Counted from the first letter of the stretch, positions 22,356-32,879 are shown. The stretch: 64,000 bases of DNA from Paraescarpia echinospica (GCA_020002185.1 JAHLWY010000249.1:1-64000); one strand, 5' to 3'. Translations and numbers: made by a program. The notes: generated by a model not told the origin, from the sequence alone.

Positions 22356-23084
22356 CACACGAATAGCCGCAATAACCTTATCAGGAAATGCTACTTAATT
22401 ACACATAAGCTTTAATACCAATCGCTAATATACAACTATAATATCAAATGTACAAATAAAAAAATGTGACACCAGTTTCATGGTGGCGACTCCAAGCCGA
22501 TTACATAGTCCACTAATCACTGGATTGTGACACAGAGTAGAACCTCGTTAATGAGAAATAAAAATGTTACTCAATGTATATATCCGGATTAACGAGTTTT
22601 GCTTAGAATATACGGGTCCAGTGTTGCGATTGGGCGTTCTTCAGAGTTGACGCCCACATTGTGGCTGACCACGGTCCGATCAGTGCAGAGAGAGTGTCAT
22701 CAGTTAAACAAAACAATGATCGTTCAAACTATCGGTATGCACATAAATTACATTAATAAACATCACCTTACTATAATGCATAAATTAACAAATTAATCAA
22801 TTCACTTGGGTACATAACAATTGGTTAATTGTTTACATAACACAACAAACCTTAATTATCTAACAGTGAAATTGATCCGTCAAATAAAGTATAATGACAA
22901 TCTGTACACGCTGTTTTGAGACGACCCCTCGATCTAGTTATAGTTAATTAATATTGACACCTACCCAAGTCACGTCTGGCAGCGACACAATAATTAAATC
23001 GGGGGGGGGAGGTGATTAATTAAAATATGGGGTTACTCAATAACTTCAACAAAACCTGACGGAATATCAAACGTGAACATATAT

Positions 23085-24228
23085 TTGTAAATCATTATAA
23101 TTATTATTGTGTATAAATCATTATAATTATTGTTGTGCATAAATCATTATAATTATTATGGTGTATAAATCATTATAATTATTGTTGTGTATAAATAATT
23201 ATAATTATTGTTGTGTATAAATCATTATAATTATTGTTGTGTATAAATCATTATCATTATTGTTGTGTGTAAATCATTATAATGATTGTTGTGTGTAAAT
23301 CATTACCATTATTGTTGTGTGTAAATCATTATAATGATTGTTGTGTATAAATCATTATAATTATTGTTGTGTATAAATCATTATAATTATTGTTGTGTAT
23401 AAATCAGTATAATTATTGTTGTGTATAAATCATTATAATTATTGTTGTGTATAAATCATTATAATTATTGTTGTGTATAAATCATTATAATTATTGTTGT
23501 GTGTAAATCATTATAATGATTGTTGTGTATAAATCATTATCATTATTGTTGTGTGTAAATCATTATAATGATTGTTGTGTATAAATCATTATAATTATTG
23601 TTGTGTGTAAATCATTATAATGATTGTTGTGTATAAATCATTATAATTATTGTTGTGTATAAATCATTATAATGATTGTTGTGTATAAATCATTATAACT
23701 ATTGTTGTGTATAAATCATTATTATTATTGTTGTGTATAAATCATTATAATTATTGTTGTGTATAAATCATTATCATTATTGTTGTGTATAAATCATTAT
23801 AATGATTGTTGTGTATAAATCATTATAATGATTGTTGTGTATAAATCATTATAATTATTGTTGTGTATAAATCATTATCATTATTGTTGTGTATAAATCA
23901 TTATCATTATTGTTGTGTATAAATCACTAAACTTATTGTTGAGTATAAATCAATATAATTATTGTTGTGTATAAATCATTATCATTATTATTGTGTATAA
24001 ATCATTATCATTATTATTGTTTATAAATCATTATCATTATTGTTGTGTATAAATCATTATAATTATTAGTGTGTATAAATAATTATAATTATTATTATGT
24101 ATAAATAATTATAATTATTGTTGTGTATAAATCATTATAATTATTGTTGTGTATAAATCATTATAATTTTTTTGTGTATAAATTATTATAATAATTGTTG
24201 TGTATAAATCATTATAATTTTTGTTGTG
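23085..24228. repeat. 26 bp minisatellite, about 44 copies
   Basis: The unit GTATAAATCATTATAATTAT plus TGTTGT is repeated over 1.14 kb. Variant units with CATTATCATTAT and CATTATAATGAT are interleaved in short higher-order patterns. The later copies (after about 23930) are more diverged, as expected at an array edge. There are no long ORFs. Confidence 0.95.
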
Positions 24229-24493
24229 TCTCGGTCTGAGATTAAATGTTTTAAATTTGAAAGTTGTGTTAGTTAACCCCTGAAGGGTAGTTACCGGCTG
24301 ACAGATGACGTCACGCCAGTAGGCGCGTGACGTGAGCGTGTGAGAGGGTGTGAGGAAGGTGAGAGACGTTGATTGTAATTGTTTACCTGTGGCCGGCGTC
24401 GGACGAGTCTACGGCGACAGACGACGTATGTTTTGAAAATACTCCTTGATTTTTCCGTCAGATTCTGTTCTAGGATGGATTTTTCTTAAGAGC

Positions 24494-25114
24494 TTAATAT
24501 CTTAGTGAAACGGTCCCCAGGTCCCTGGCCCAGTCCCCCCTGCGCGCCTTCACACACCGGGCCACATCCTGGATCCGGGCCAGATACCCCTGCCACCCGG
24601 CCGGTGTGTCAACTCGGGACTCTCCCGGTGGGTGCTGCAGGTCGAGTCTACAACAAGACAAGTCTACGTCAACTAGTTTCTCGCCGTCACATGTCAAGCT
24701 ACGAGTGGCGCACTCTAGCGGCCACCCACGTCTTACATGACGTCATCATGTTATAAATCACCAAGTTAATCTCATATTTGCGTGGTCAGTTTGGGAGGGG
24801 TCAGGGGCCGAGTGACGCCGCTTGGTAGACACTGCAGCAGTGGGTCGTCTGTTGTACGTGACAGACGCCAACTGTCGGCGTGACGTCACGTACGTTACAA
24901 CTATTGTGACTGTTGTGTGAGATAAAGTGTACAAGTTAAGTGGACGTTGGAGTTGAGTGATCGTACAACGACACGAAGGACTCGTCCTTTAAAGACGACA
25001 ACGACAGAGTCAGTCACTCGAGATACTCACATTGGTAGATGGAGGCCTTGTCTCGACGTCATCATGGACCTCACCCGGGCCACTCCTGACTCGGTGAGCC
25101 CGTTACCGCTTAGA
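24494..25114 (-). CDS. LRR gene, distal alternative 3' end (exons 25114-25031 and 24647-24494)
   Basis: The minus-strand exon 25114-25031 is exactly 84 nt. It lies between a TTGTTACAG acceptor and a GTGAGT donor, and reads LSGNGLTESGVARVRSMMTS, an RNI-like leucine-rich repeat (LxxNxLxxxGxxxL). The next exon begins after TTGTTGTAG at 24647, reads LDLQHPPGESRVDTPAG.. then YLARIQDVARCVKARRGDWA, and ends at TAA (24494-24496). Phases match: both exons start with one base completing a codon, as do the exons at 26.7-28.0 kb. No LRR exon lies between 25114 and 26739, so these exons most simply splice to the upstream exons as an alternative to the 26829-26739 terminal exon. A separate, truncated paralogue is the alternative. 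Confidence 0.6.
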
Positions 25115-26290
25115 CTGTAACAAGTAACAGTTACAAACTTAAACATTGTGACAACATTACAACGTCACCCTGGTGATAATATCTCTTACTGATAGACTGA
25201 AACATATAGCAGTAATATACATAAACACTGAAATAATATTACCAAGTCGTCGTCGGGTTTAATATCACGTTACTGATTAGATTGTGACAAGAGAAACACA
25301 CATAAACATTTGTTACACTGTGAGAACGTCACCACATCTCTTGATTAGACTATAACAAGAGAAACACACATAAACATTGTTACATCGTGAAAGCGTCACA
25401 CCGTCTCTTTAACATTGTTACACTGTGAGAGCGTCACCCCGTCTCTTGAGTATACTGTAACAAGAGAAACACACATAAACATTGTTACACTGTGAGAGCG
25501 TCACCCCGTCTCTTGATTAGACTGTAACAAGAGAAACACACATAAACATTGTTACACTGTGAGGGCGTCACCCCGTCTCTTGATTAGACTGTAACAAGAG
25601 AAACACACATAAACATTGTTACATCGTGAAAGCGTCACACCGTCTCTTGATTAGACTGTAACAAGAGAAACACACATAAACATTGTTACACTGTGAGAGC
25701 GTCACCCCTTCTCTTGATTAGACTGTAACAAGAGAAACACACACAAACATTGTTACACTGTGAGGGCGTCACCCCGTCTCTTGATTAGACTGTAACAAGA
25801 GAAACACACATAAACATTGTTACATCGTGAAAGCGTCACACCGTCTCTTTAACATTGTTACACTGTGAGAGCGTCACCCCGTCTCTTGAGTATACTGTAA
25901 CAAGAGAAACACACATAAACATTGTTACACTGTGAGAGCGTCACCCCGTCTCTTGATTAGACTGTAACAAGAGAAACACACATAAACATTGTTACACTGT
26001 GAGGGCGTCACCCCGTCTCTTGATTAGACTGTAACAAGAGAAACACACATAAACATTGTTACATCGTGAAAGCGTCGCACCGTCTCTTGATTAGACTGTA
26101 ACAAGAGAAACACACATAAACATTGTTACACTGTGAGAGTGTCACCCAGTCTCTTGATTAGACTGTAACAAGAGAAACACACATAAACATTGTTACACTG
26201 TGAGGGCGTCACCCCGTCTCTTGATTAGACTGTAACAAGAGAAACACACATAAACATTGTTACACTGTAAGAGCGTCACCCCGTCTCTTG
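25115..26290. repeat. 67 bp minisatellite carrying a splice-acceptor-like motif, about 15 copies
   Basis: The unit holds CTCTTGATTAGACTGTAACA, AGAGAAACACACATAAACAT and TGTTACACTGTGAGAGCGTC. Spacing of 67 bp was checked at 25515, 25582 and 25649. A longer period of about 440 bp, marked by the shortened unit CGTCTCTTTAACATTG at 25401 and 25841, shows block duplication. Read on the minus strand each unit contains a pyrimidine-rich TTTCTCTTGTTACAG followed by TCTA. This is nearly the acceptor and first bases of the adjoining 84-nt LRR exon (TTGTTACAG, TCTAAG). The array thus looks like an amplified intron/exon boundary. Confidence 0.85.
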
Positions 26291-26738
26291 CATCCAGCCT
26301 CAATTGACGTCTTTCATCTTCTCCCAGTCGCCGCTTGTCTTTATTGCCGCAGGGGAAAGTCACTTGTAAAATGTTTGTCTCAACAGATTAGAGATTAGTC
26401 ATCTTGATCTTTAAAACAATATTTAGAATAACATTTATTTGTGAAGCAATCGTCAGTACAATTATTGGTGATAATAAAATGTATTGGGGATGTTAATATA
26501 ACTAATACTAATAACTAATAACAATGTTTTACTTTGTAATTGTGCCGCACTGACAGGTATTTTAAAAAGGAGTGCGGAAGGAGAAAAATGCGACGTGATC
26601 AAAAGTGACACGTTTTTGCAGCGACATTACTTTTAACAGCAGAAACTTGTCTGAGACCGCAATAAACTGGTCGATGTCGCCGGGTACAGGGAGAAAGGTG
26701 AACTTTAACCTGGGACAATCAACAAGTCGACGTGTCAC
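26291..26738 (-). other. probable 3' UTR of the proximal LRR transcript
   Basis: It follows the TAA at 26739 on the minus strand. GGCAATAAAGACAAG at about 26335-26350 supplies an AATAAA poly(A) signal. No other coding region was seen. Confidence 0.35.
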
Positions 26739-28038
26739 TTAATCGAGCCAGGTCAGTTTGGGGAGCGACTCGAGGACGACTGAGACAACAGCGACAGCTT
26801 CGACGTCATCCAGGTAGTTCCACCTCAACCTGCCGACAACAGATCGTCTCGTACAGCGTCGGCGACAAGTGTCACTCTCACGGCACTAACGTCCCATGAC
26901 ACCAACACTTGTTCGTGTACGTGTGTGTGTTCGTGTATGTGTGTTCGTGCATAAATGCATGCATATTTTGTGTGTGTGTGTGTGTGTGTGTACGTGCGTG
27001 CGTGCGTGAGTGCGTGTGTGGGTGTTCTTGCGTGCTATGTTCGTGCGTCTATGTGTTCATGCGTGTGGGTGTTCATGGATGCATGTATTCGTGTGAGCAG
27101 GTGTTAGCGCATGCTTGTGTTCGTGTATGTGTTTGCGCGTGCATATATTCGTGCATGCATGACTTTGTGCATGTGTTCGTGCATATGTTCGTGCATATGT
27201 TCGTGCATGTGTTCGTGCATGAGTTATGCAACTGCTCGTGTGTGCATGTGTTGGTGCATGTGTTGGTGCATGTGTTCGTGCATGTGTTGGTGCATGTGTT
27301 CTTGCATGTGTTCGTGCATGTGTTAGTGCATATGTTCTTGCATGTGTGCGTGTGTGTGTGTGTTCCTGTGAGTGTTCGCGCGTATGTTGGTGGGTGTGTT
27401 CGTGCAAGTGTTCGTGCACGTGTTGGTGCATGCGTTGGTGCATGTGTTGGTGCGTGTGTTCGTGCATGTGTTCGTTCATGTGTTTGTGTATGTGATCTTG
27501 CATGTGTTGGTGCATGTGTGCGTGTGTTCGTGTGTTGGTGCATGTGTCCGTGCGTGTGTTCGTGCATGTGTTCGTGTGCATGTTCGTGCGTGTGTTCATG
27601 CATGTGTTCGTGCGTGTGTGTGTATGTAATGTGGTGTCACTGACCACAACGTCTTGAGTCCGGAAGCAGCTGCCAGAGTGATCGTCAGCGTCGACACGTC
27701 GTCGTTGTGGAGCTCGCACTGGTGTAGACTGTTCAACAACAAACATTTGTTTACTTCTGACAACACTCGGGTGTAAACACAGACAAATACATAATATCGA
27801 AATGTTACGTCATTTATCAGGATTTACATCATCGTCTAGACATTCCTTAATACTTGCATTTGTTCGTATTTGTGTAAAAATAACAACATGATTGTAGTTA
27901 GTCTACAGTGAACACGCGAGAGACATTGTCTCTTCGCTGTTACCTACAAACCTTATCTTCCGTAGCCAGGGCGCCTTCAGTAGACACTGCGTCAACGCTC
28001 TGGCTGGGGCAGCCCCGTGGAAGTTGTTCAAGGCGAGC
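26739..28038 (-). CDS. C-terminal exons of a leucine-rich-repeat protein (28038-27952, 27728-27645, 26829-26739)
   Basis: Three minus-strand exons join in one phase. Exon 28038-27952 (87 nt, after a CACAG acceptor) reads LALNNFHGAAPARALTQCLL. Exon 27728-27645 (84 nt, AACAG acceptor, GTCAGT donor) reads LHQCELHNDDVSTLTITLAA. Exon 26829-26739 (91 nt, GGCAG acceptor) reads LRWNYLDDVEAVAVVSVVLE and ends at TAA. All start with one base completing the previous codon and, except the last, end with two. Each encodes one 28-29 residue repeat of ribonuclease-inhibitor type, the arrangement seen in NLR-like and related LRR genes. N-terminal exons are not in view; they would lie upstream, beyond 28.1 kb on the minus strand, where the 11 kb palindrome sits. 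The gene may be an innate-immune NLR, but no NACHT, TIR or death domain is visible. The 28038-27952 donor (GTTTGT) is weak. Confidence 0.72.
26905..27632. repeat. GTGTTCGTGCAT-type minisatellite inside an LRR intron
   Basis: Twelve-base words such as GTGTTCGTGCAT, GTGTTGGTGCAT and GTGTGCGTG are repeated over 0.73 kb. It is open in several frames on both strands (for example HVFVHMFVH on plus, THEHAHEHM on minus), with ORFs up to 244 codons. It lies entirely within the intron 26830-27644 of the LRR gene. The ORFs are low-complexity by-products. Confidence 0.9.
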
Positions 28039-28549
28039 CTGTGAACATGAAACAAACTGTCAATATGCACGTCGATGTGTCCACAAATCACCTTTCAACG
28101 TGTACCTATGATCATCGTTAATACCGTTATTAGGCCCTACTGGTTAATTGTCTCCGAACGTAGATAAGGATAAGGATAAGGATACTTTTATTTTTTCCCA
28201 ACAGCATTTAAGCAGATACAAATTATGTAAAATATATTCACACATACATATACTGGCATATGTAATAATATCGAAATGCAAAAATGCAAATACATCTGAA
28301 GATATGTAGTCTGCAAAATGTACATTTTGCAAAGAACGAAAGAAAGAAAAAAACAGTCTGCATTTAATGCCAATACATTATTACCAGCAGGAGTCAGGAC
28401 TTACCTTGAGAAAGACAATCAACTTTTGTATGACAATTATCACTGAATACGTAAGTACAAAAGGTGCCCAACACAATAAATAAATTATATAACATTTCAT
28501 CCATGTATATAATAGGCAGATGCGTAAGTTTAGAAACAATGCCGCGACC
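28039..28549 (-). other. intron or upstream sequence with a minus-strand retroposon tail at about 28165-28200
   Basis: AAGGATAAGGATAAGGATAC, followed by TTTTATTTTTTCCC, reads on the minus strand as GGGAAAAAATAAAAGTATCC followed by TTATCCTTATCC, a poly(A) signal plus hexamer tail typical of a non-LTR element. No RT remains. No further LRR exon was recognised. Confidence 0.4.
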
Positions 28550-28689
28550 ACGTCAGTAGTAAAGGAGGTTAAGTACCGGGCAGGTTGGCGCGGCCCGAAG
28601 CAAAAGCAAAAGTACCCGGATGTAGGTCAAGGTCAAAGGTCAAGGTCAACGATAAAGGTCAAGTACCCGGATGTATGTCAAGGTAACGT

Positions 28690-29580
28690 GGCGCCCCTAC
28701 CGGAATTTTTTCTGAACTAAAATAGCACCCCTGGCGGATAGTTGGTGAACTAAAATATGTCCCACCAAAAAACCACAACAGCGCCCCCTAACGGATAGTT
28801 CGTGAACTAAAATACATTTCCGCCAAAAAATTACCTCCAAAATTAGAACAGCTCCCCTGGCGGATAGTTGGTGAACTAAATATTTCCAGACAAAATGTTA
28901 ACAGCGCCCCCTAACGGATAGTTGGTGAACTAAACTATTTCCCGCAACAACCAACGTAGCGCCCTCTAACGGATAGTTGGTGAACTAAAATATTTCCCGA
29001 CAAAACTAGGACATCGCCACCTAGCGGATAGCTCAGGAACTAAAACATTTCCCCAAAACTATAACAGCGCCACCTAGCGGATAGCTCATGAATTAAAACA
29101 GCACCACATGGCGGAATTTTTTGGAACTAATATAGGTTGGCCCGCAGCGCCCCCTAGCGGAATTTTTCTTAAACAACTATTCAAGTGGTGTCACCTGACG
29201 GACAAATTGTAAACTAAATGTTCGAGTACTGCCCAATTTCGTGCTTCTTGGTCTGACCATTAGTGCCCCCTGGCGATTTTTTTTGAACTAAATTTCCCCT
29301 GGCGGATAGGTCGTGAACTACAAGTGGTGCCACCTGGAGGATAAGTTGTGAAGTAAATGTTCGAGTACTGCAAATATTCGTGTCTCTTGCACGCTTGCGT
29401 GCAATGGAGCCCCCTGACGGTTATATCACGAACTACAAACATCATCCCCTATTGGCCAAGTGAGCAAACCACATATGGGTACTGCAAATATTTGTGTCTG
29501 TTGTTTTTGTCGAGTGCTTACTCCTGGTGGATATATCATCATCAACTGAAAGCACCCCTGTTAGATAAGTTGTGAACTAA
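28690..29580. repeat. subterminal repeat array, left arm
   Basis: About a dozen diverged copies of GCGCCCCCTAGCGGATAGTT, plus GGTGAACTAAAATATTTC, lie 50-65 bp apart. They are most regular near the element end and decay inward. Such arrays next to TIRs serve as transposase-binding sites in several DNA transposon groups; that role is inferred here. Just outside them, at 28600-28690, are AAGTACCCGGATGTA..TCAAGGTCAA words. Confidence 0.75.
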
Positions 29581-29660
29581 ATAACAACTGCAGTCCGCGC
29601 TTGTGTACATTCTACTCAGCAGTCCGTGCTTTTGAATTTTCTACAATCCGTGATCTTTCA

Positions 29661-29746
29661 GCACGCCCACGTGACCTTTATGTTCTGTTCCATAATCTTT
29701 CGGCACGCCCACGTGATCTTTATGGTCTGTGGACTGGTTATAAAAG
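29661..29746 (+). promoter_or_regulatory. promoter of the small basic ORF: two E-box repeats and a TATA box
   Basis: GCACGCCCACGTGA occurs at 29661-29674 and again at 29703-29716, each preceded by TTTC.G and followed by .CTTTATG. TATAAAAG is at 29739-29746. The core CACGTG is an E-box. The same block recurs before the zinc-finger gene, so the two genes are probably co-regulated. A start site near 29770 would precede the ATG at 29790. Confidence 0.6.
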
Positions 29747-29789
29747 GCCTGCGTCTGCTTTTGTGGTCATTATAGCTTACATCTTGAAA

Positions 29790-29996
29790 ATGGGTGTGAA
29801 TTCATCTACTGACAACGTCCGAGATATTGCTACCGACAATGACCGAGATGTTGCGGGTAGGAACAAGCGACGACACCCGGTGGCCGACCTTTGTGTCTAT
29901 CAACATACCAAGCGACTGTCTCCGTCACTGAGCACATCCGACCACCGCAAGGAGACACGACGCCTCATGAGGTTGTCTGTCGAGAAACTTTCATAA
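29790..29996 (+). CDS. small basic protein, 68 aa, first gene of the palindrome
   Basis: The ATG 45 bp downstream of TATAAAAG opens a 68-codon frame. It starts MGVNSSTDNVRDIATDNDRD, continues with a basic stretch (AGRNKRRHPVADLCVYQHTK) and ends with RKETRRLMRLSVEKLS. NKRR and RKETRR could be nuclear signals. No domain is recognised. The longer frame open from 29601 would need a start upstream of the TATA box, which is unlikely. It could be a 5' exon: AAGAAACGG and AGAGCCAACCA follow, but no clear donor was found. The right arm has lost this gene. The evidence that it is real is the promoter placement, not homology. Confidence 0.45.
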   Translation: MGVNSSTDNVRDIATDNDRDVAGRNKRRHPVADLCVYQHTKRLSPSLSTSDHRKETRRLMRLSVEKLS

Positions 29997-30099
29997 GAAA
30001 AATTCGACGAAATTCCAAGAAACGGTTCTTTTCAGAGCCAACCACATTCTCACAAAAGAGTATTAGCTATTCTCATAGGTTATAAATTTCGTGCTCGTT

Positions 30100-30146
30100 C
30101 GGCACGTCCACGTGACTTTTCGGCACATTTACTAACTATATAAGCG
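30100..30146 (+). promoter_or_regulatory. promoter of the zinc-finger gene
   Basis: CGGCACGTCCACGTGACTTT at 30100 repeats the E-box block of the preceding gene, followed by a second TTCGGCAC and TATATAAG at 30137-30144. A start about 30 bp on (near 30168) makes the ATG at 30185 the first in the transcript, in preference to the in-frame ATG at 30149. The right arm lacks this promoter. Confidence 0.62.
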
Positions 30147-30184
30147 CGGTGTATTACCAATCTGAGCCAACGAGCAGAACCATC

Positions 30185-31420
30185 ATGCCGGTGACCAACC
30201 ACCCTGTCGGGCCATCGGATCCAGACGTAGTGGACGTCCCAACTCTAGAATCAACGGTAAGCGTCGACACAACTATCAAGGTCAAAGGTCTCCTTATCGA
30301 CAAAGTACCGCAGCATACTCCCTTCAACATCAGGTGTAGATACTGCAAGAAGGGTATGATTGTCGACGACAGGGGACATTTGCAATGCGAACGACACGGT
30401 TATATGGCCTCTGACATGTATATCATGGTTCAAACGGTTGCGACTGATGAGGAGGTCCTGCCACCAGCAAGCTCATTACCACCATCGCTGAGACCCTTCA
30501 TCTGCCTGGACTGTGGGGGATCGTTCACACGGAAATGTAATTCCAAGCAACACGTCACCAGCGGATGTTGTGCACGTCGGAAGAGGACGGCCGATGAAGC
30601 CAAGTTGTATACGTCAGTGGTGAGTCATACTTTGTATTGTTTTACTATGTACTTTCACCATCGTCGCCCCTGCGTATGTTTACCTCTGCTAAAATGGCAT
30701 CCCTGTATATGTTTACTTCCGTTAAAATAGCGTCCCTCTAATTTGTTTACATCCGTCAAAATGGCGTCATTATCACCGTACTCTAGCAACGGTGTACTAT
30801 TCCCATTCATTCTTTAATATTTATTAAATATTATTGAAATATTCTTGCAGAATTACATTGAAGGCCCGCTACCACCAAAGCGTCAACGAATGGTCTCTGT
30901 GTCGACAGAGACGATTAACGACAACAGAACATCATCGATACCAACTTCCGTTCCTGACGACGTCACAACTACCCATGCTGTCAATGTCACAACTTCTACT
31001 CAGCCTGCCAACGTCACAACTTCTGCTCCTGACTTTACTGGTCCGAACATTACCATTGATTTCCCTGTAATTGAAATGAAGAAGACGCTGGCACGACACA
31101 TAGCATGTAACATCTTTGAACTCTCAAGACGACAATGTCGTGGTTGCAAGATAGACCATCCTAGTCAATGTCATCACGATTGTATGTTATCTGATGACAT
31201 TCAAATTTGCATGCACTTTGACGAGGCTGTGGAGACCATTAATTCAACCGCAGTGGTGAAAGACTGTTTGAGTGTTTTGTTAGACGCGGGTGTGAAGCTA
31301 TCCGATGTGACAGTCGAACAGTTGTGTAATATCAATACTTGGTTGCAAGAATCTGTTTCGAAACAGTGGCGAAACACTATGAAACATATGGTTCTGGCAG
31401 TAATGGAGGGTGACCTGTAA
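30185..31420 (+). CDS. spliced zinc-finger protein, left arm (exons 30185-30619 and 30851-31420)
   Basis: Exon 1 ends at a GTGAGT donor and exon 2 starts after TATTCTTGCAG; the join is in phase 0 and gives 334 residues. Residues about 51-71 hold CRYCKKGMIVDDRGHLQCER-H, a CxxC...CxxH zinc-ribbon-like unit. Residues 107-128 hold CLDCGGSFTRKCNSKQHVTS-GC, a C2HC finger. RRKR at 131-134 and PPKRQR early in exon 2 are likely nuclear signals. A Thr/Ser/Val-rich linker follows, then a second Cys/His module, CRGCKIDHPSQCHHDC, and a helical C-terminus (CNINTWLQESVSKQWRNTMK). I recall the C.GC..DHPSQ..HDC motif from uncharacterised, often repetitive invertebrate ORFs but cannot name the family. A DNA- or RNA-binding role is inferred. 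This copy is intact. Confidence 0.75.
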
Positions 31421-31609
31421 AGAACTTTCTTTTGTCTTGTACACGATTAAACTTTGCAAGACTCTGTATCAATGTCTCAGGTTCTTTTAGTTATGGAGCG
31501 TGACATGTAAATACGTTTGTGTTGTTCACGAATAAACTGTGCAAACCTCATCTTGTGTCTTTTTCATAGTGTAATGCAAAGCGATTGTTGGGAACCTTAC
31601 TAATAGTCT

Positions 31610-32025
31610 TACACTTCACAAGTATGTCTGTGTAGTTCAGTAGAGTTGATAGCCACTTATGTATGTGTAGTTCAGTAGAGATGATAGCCACTTATGTATG
31701 TGTAGTTCAGTACAGATATGTTAACCACTTATGTCTGTGTAGTTCAGTACAGATATGTTAACCACTTATGTCTGTGTAGTTCAGTACATATATGTTAACC
31801 ACTTATGTCTGTGTAGTTCAGTAGAGATGATAGCCACTTATGTATGTGTAGTTCAGTACAGATATGTTAACCACTTATGTCTGTGTAGTTCAGTACATAT
31901 ATGTTAACCACTTATGTCTGTGTAGTTCAGTAGAGATGTTAACCACTCATGTCTGTGTAGTTCAGTACAGAGATGTTAACCACTCATGTCTGTGTAGTTC
32001 AGTACAGAGATGTTAATGTACTCAG
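31610..32025. repeat. 37 bp minisatellite, left arm
   Basis: The unit contains ACTTATGTCTGTGTAGTTCA and GTACAGATATGTTAACC, about ten copies. The right arm has the same repeat, with fewer copies, at 37640-37850. Confidence 0.85.
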
Positions 32026-32104
32026 ACCAACTAGTTGGACAAATGAAACACTATGCTTTGATTAACACGCTGCACAAATTTGTCAATTCGACGTGTTATT
32101 GCGT

Positions 32105-32275
32105 CAAACCCTCAAAAGTGAGGAGGATGTGGAGGAGGGCTAGAGATGGACGCGTTGAGGAGGAGGAGGAGGAGGAGGGCTAGAGATGGACGCGTTGTGG
32201 AGGAGGAGGAGGAAGAGGAGGAGGAGGAGGGCTAGAGATGGACGCGTTGAGGAGGAGGAGGAGGGTTACCGTGTG
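32105..32275. repeat. GAG-rich repeat with GGCTAGAGATGGACGCGTTG spacer
   Basis: Runs of GGA/GAG triplets are separated by GGCTAGAGATGGACGCGTTG. The counterpart is at 37385-37540 in the right arm. Confidence 0.8.
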
Positions 32276-32336
32276 AGATTCCACCGCTTCCACCTCAATT
32301 CCACTACAATAGACGGGTTATCGCGTGAGATTTGCT

Positions 32337-32685
32337 AATCACTCACTCATTCATTCACTCACTCACTCACTCACTCACTCACTCACCCTTCTTATCTGTT
32401 CACTCATTCACTCACTCACTCACTCACTCACTCACCCTTCGTGTCTGTTCACTCACTCACTCACCCTTCGTGTCTGTTCAATCACTCATTCACTCACTCA
32501 CCCTTCGTGTCTGTTCAATCACTCACTCACTCACTCACTCACTCACTCACTCACTCACTCACTCACTCACTCACTCACTCACTCACTCACTCACTCACTC
32601 ACTCACTCACTCACCCTTCGTGTCTGTTCACTCACTCACTCACTCACTAACTCACTCACTCACTCACTCACTCACGCCGTCCCTT
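32337..32685. repeat. (TCAC)n microsatellite with CCTTCGTGTCTGTTCA interruptions
   Basis: Tetranucleotide runs are broken several times by CCTTCGTGTCTGTTCA. Long ORFs here (SLTHSLTHSLTH) are by-products in three frames. The right-arm counterpart is at 37020-37325. Confidence 0.9.
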
Positions 32686-32879
32686 CGTCCTTTTCTAACA
32701 TTTTATCTTTTCAACATGTTACCGTGGTAACATTTTCGTATTTTAGTGCGTACAATTCATCTCGCCACTCATTTCATTGCTTGCATTTGAACCATAAACA
32801 CCTGCATCACGAGCTCGTCGACTGTTCTACTGGCTGCCAACAAGCCCACACCAACACCGTTCCAGTGCCCAAATTGCAA

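Noticed and set aside
26909..27746. ORFs of 229-244 codons on both strands in the TG-rich region
   Set aside because: Low-complexity minisatellite in the LRR intron, open in many frames at once.
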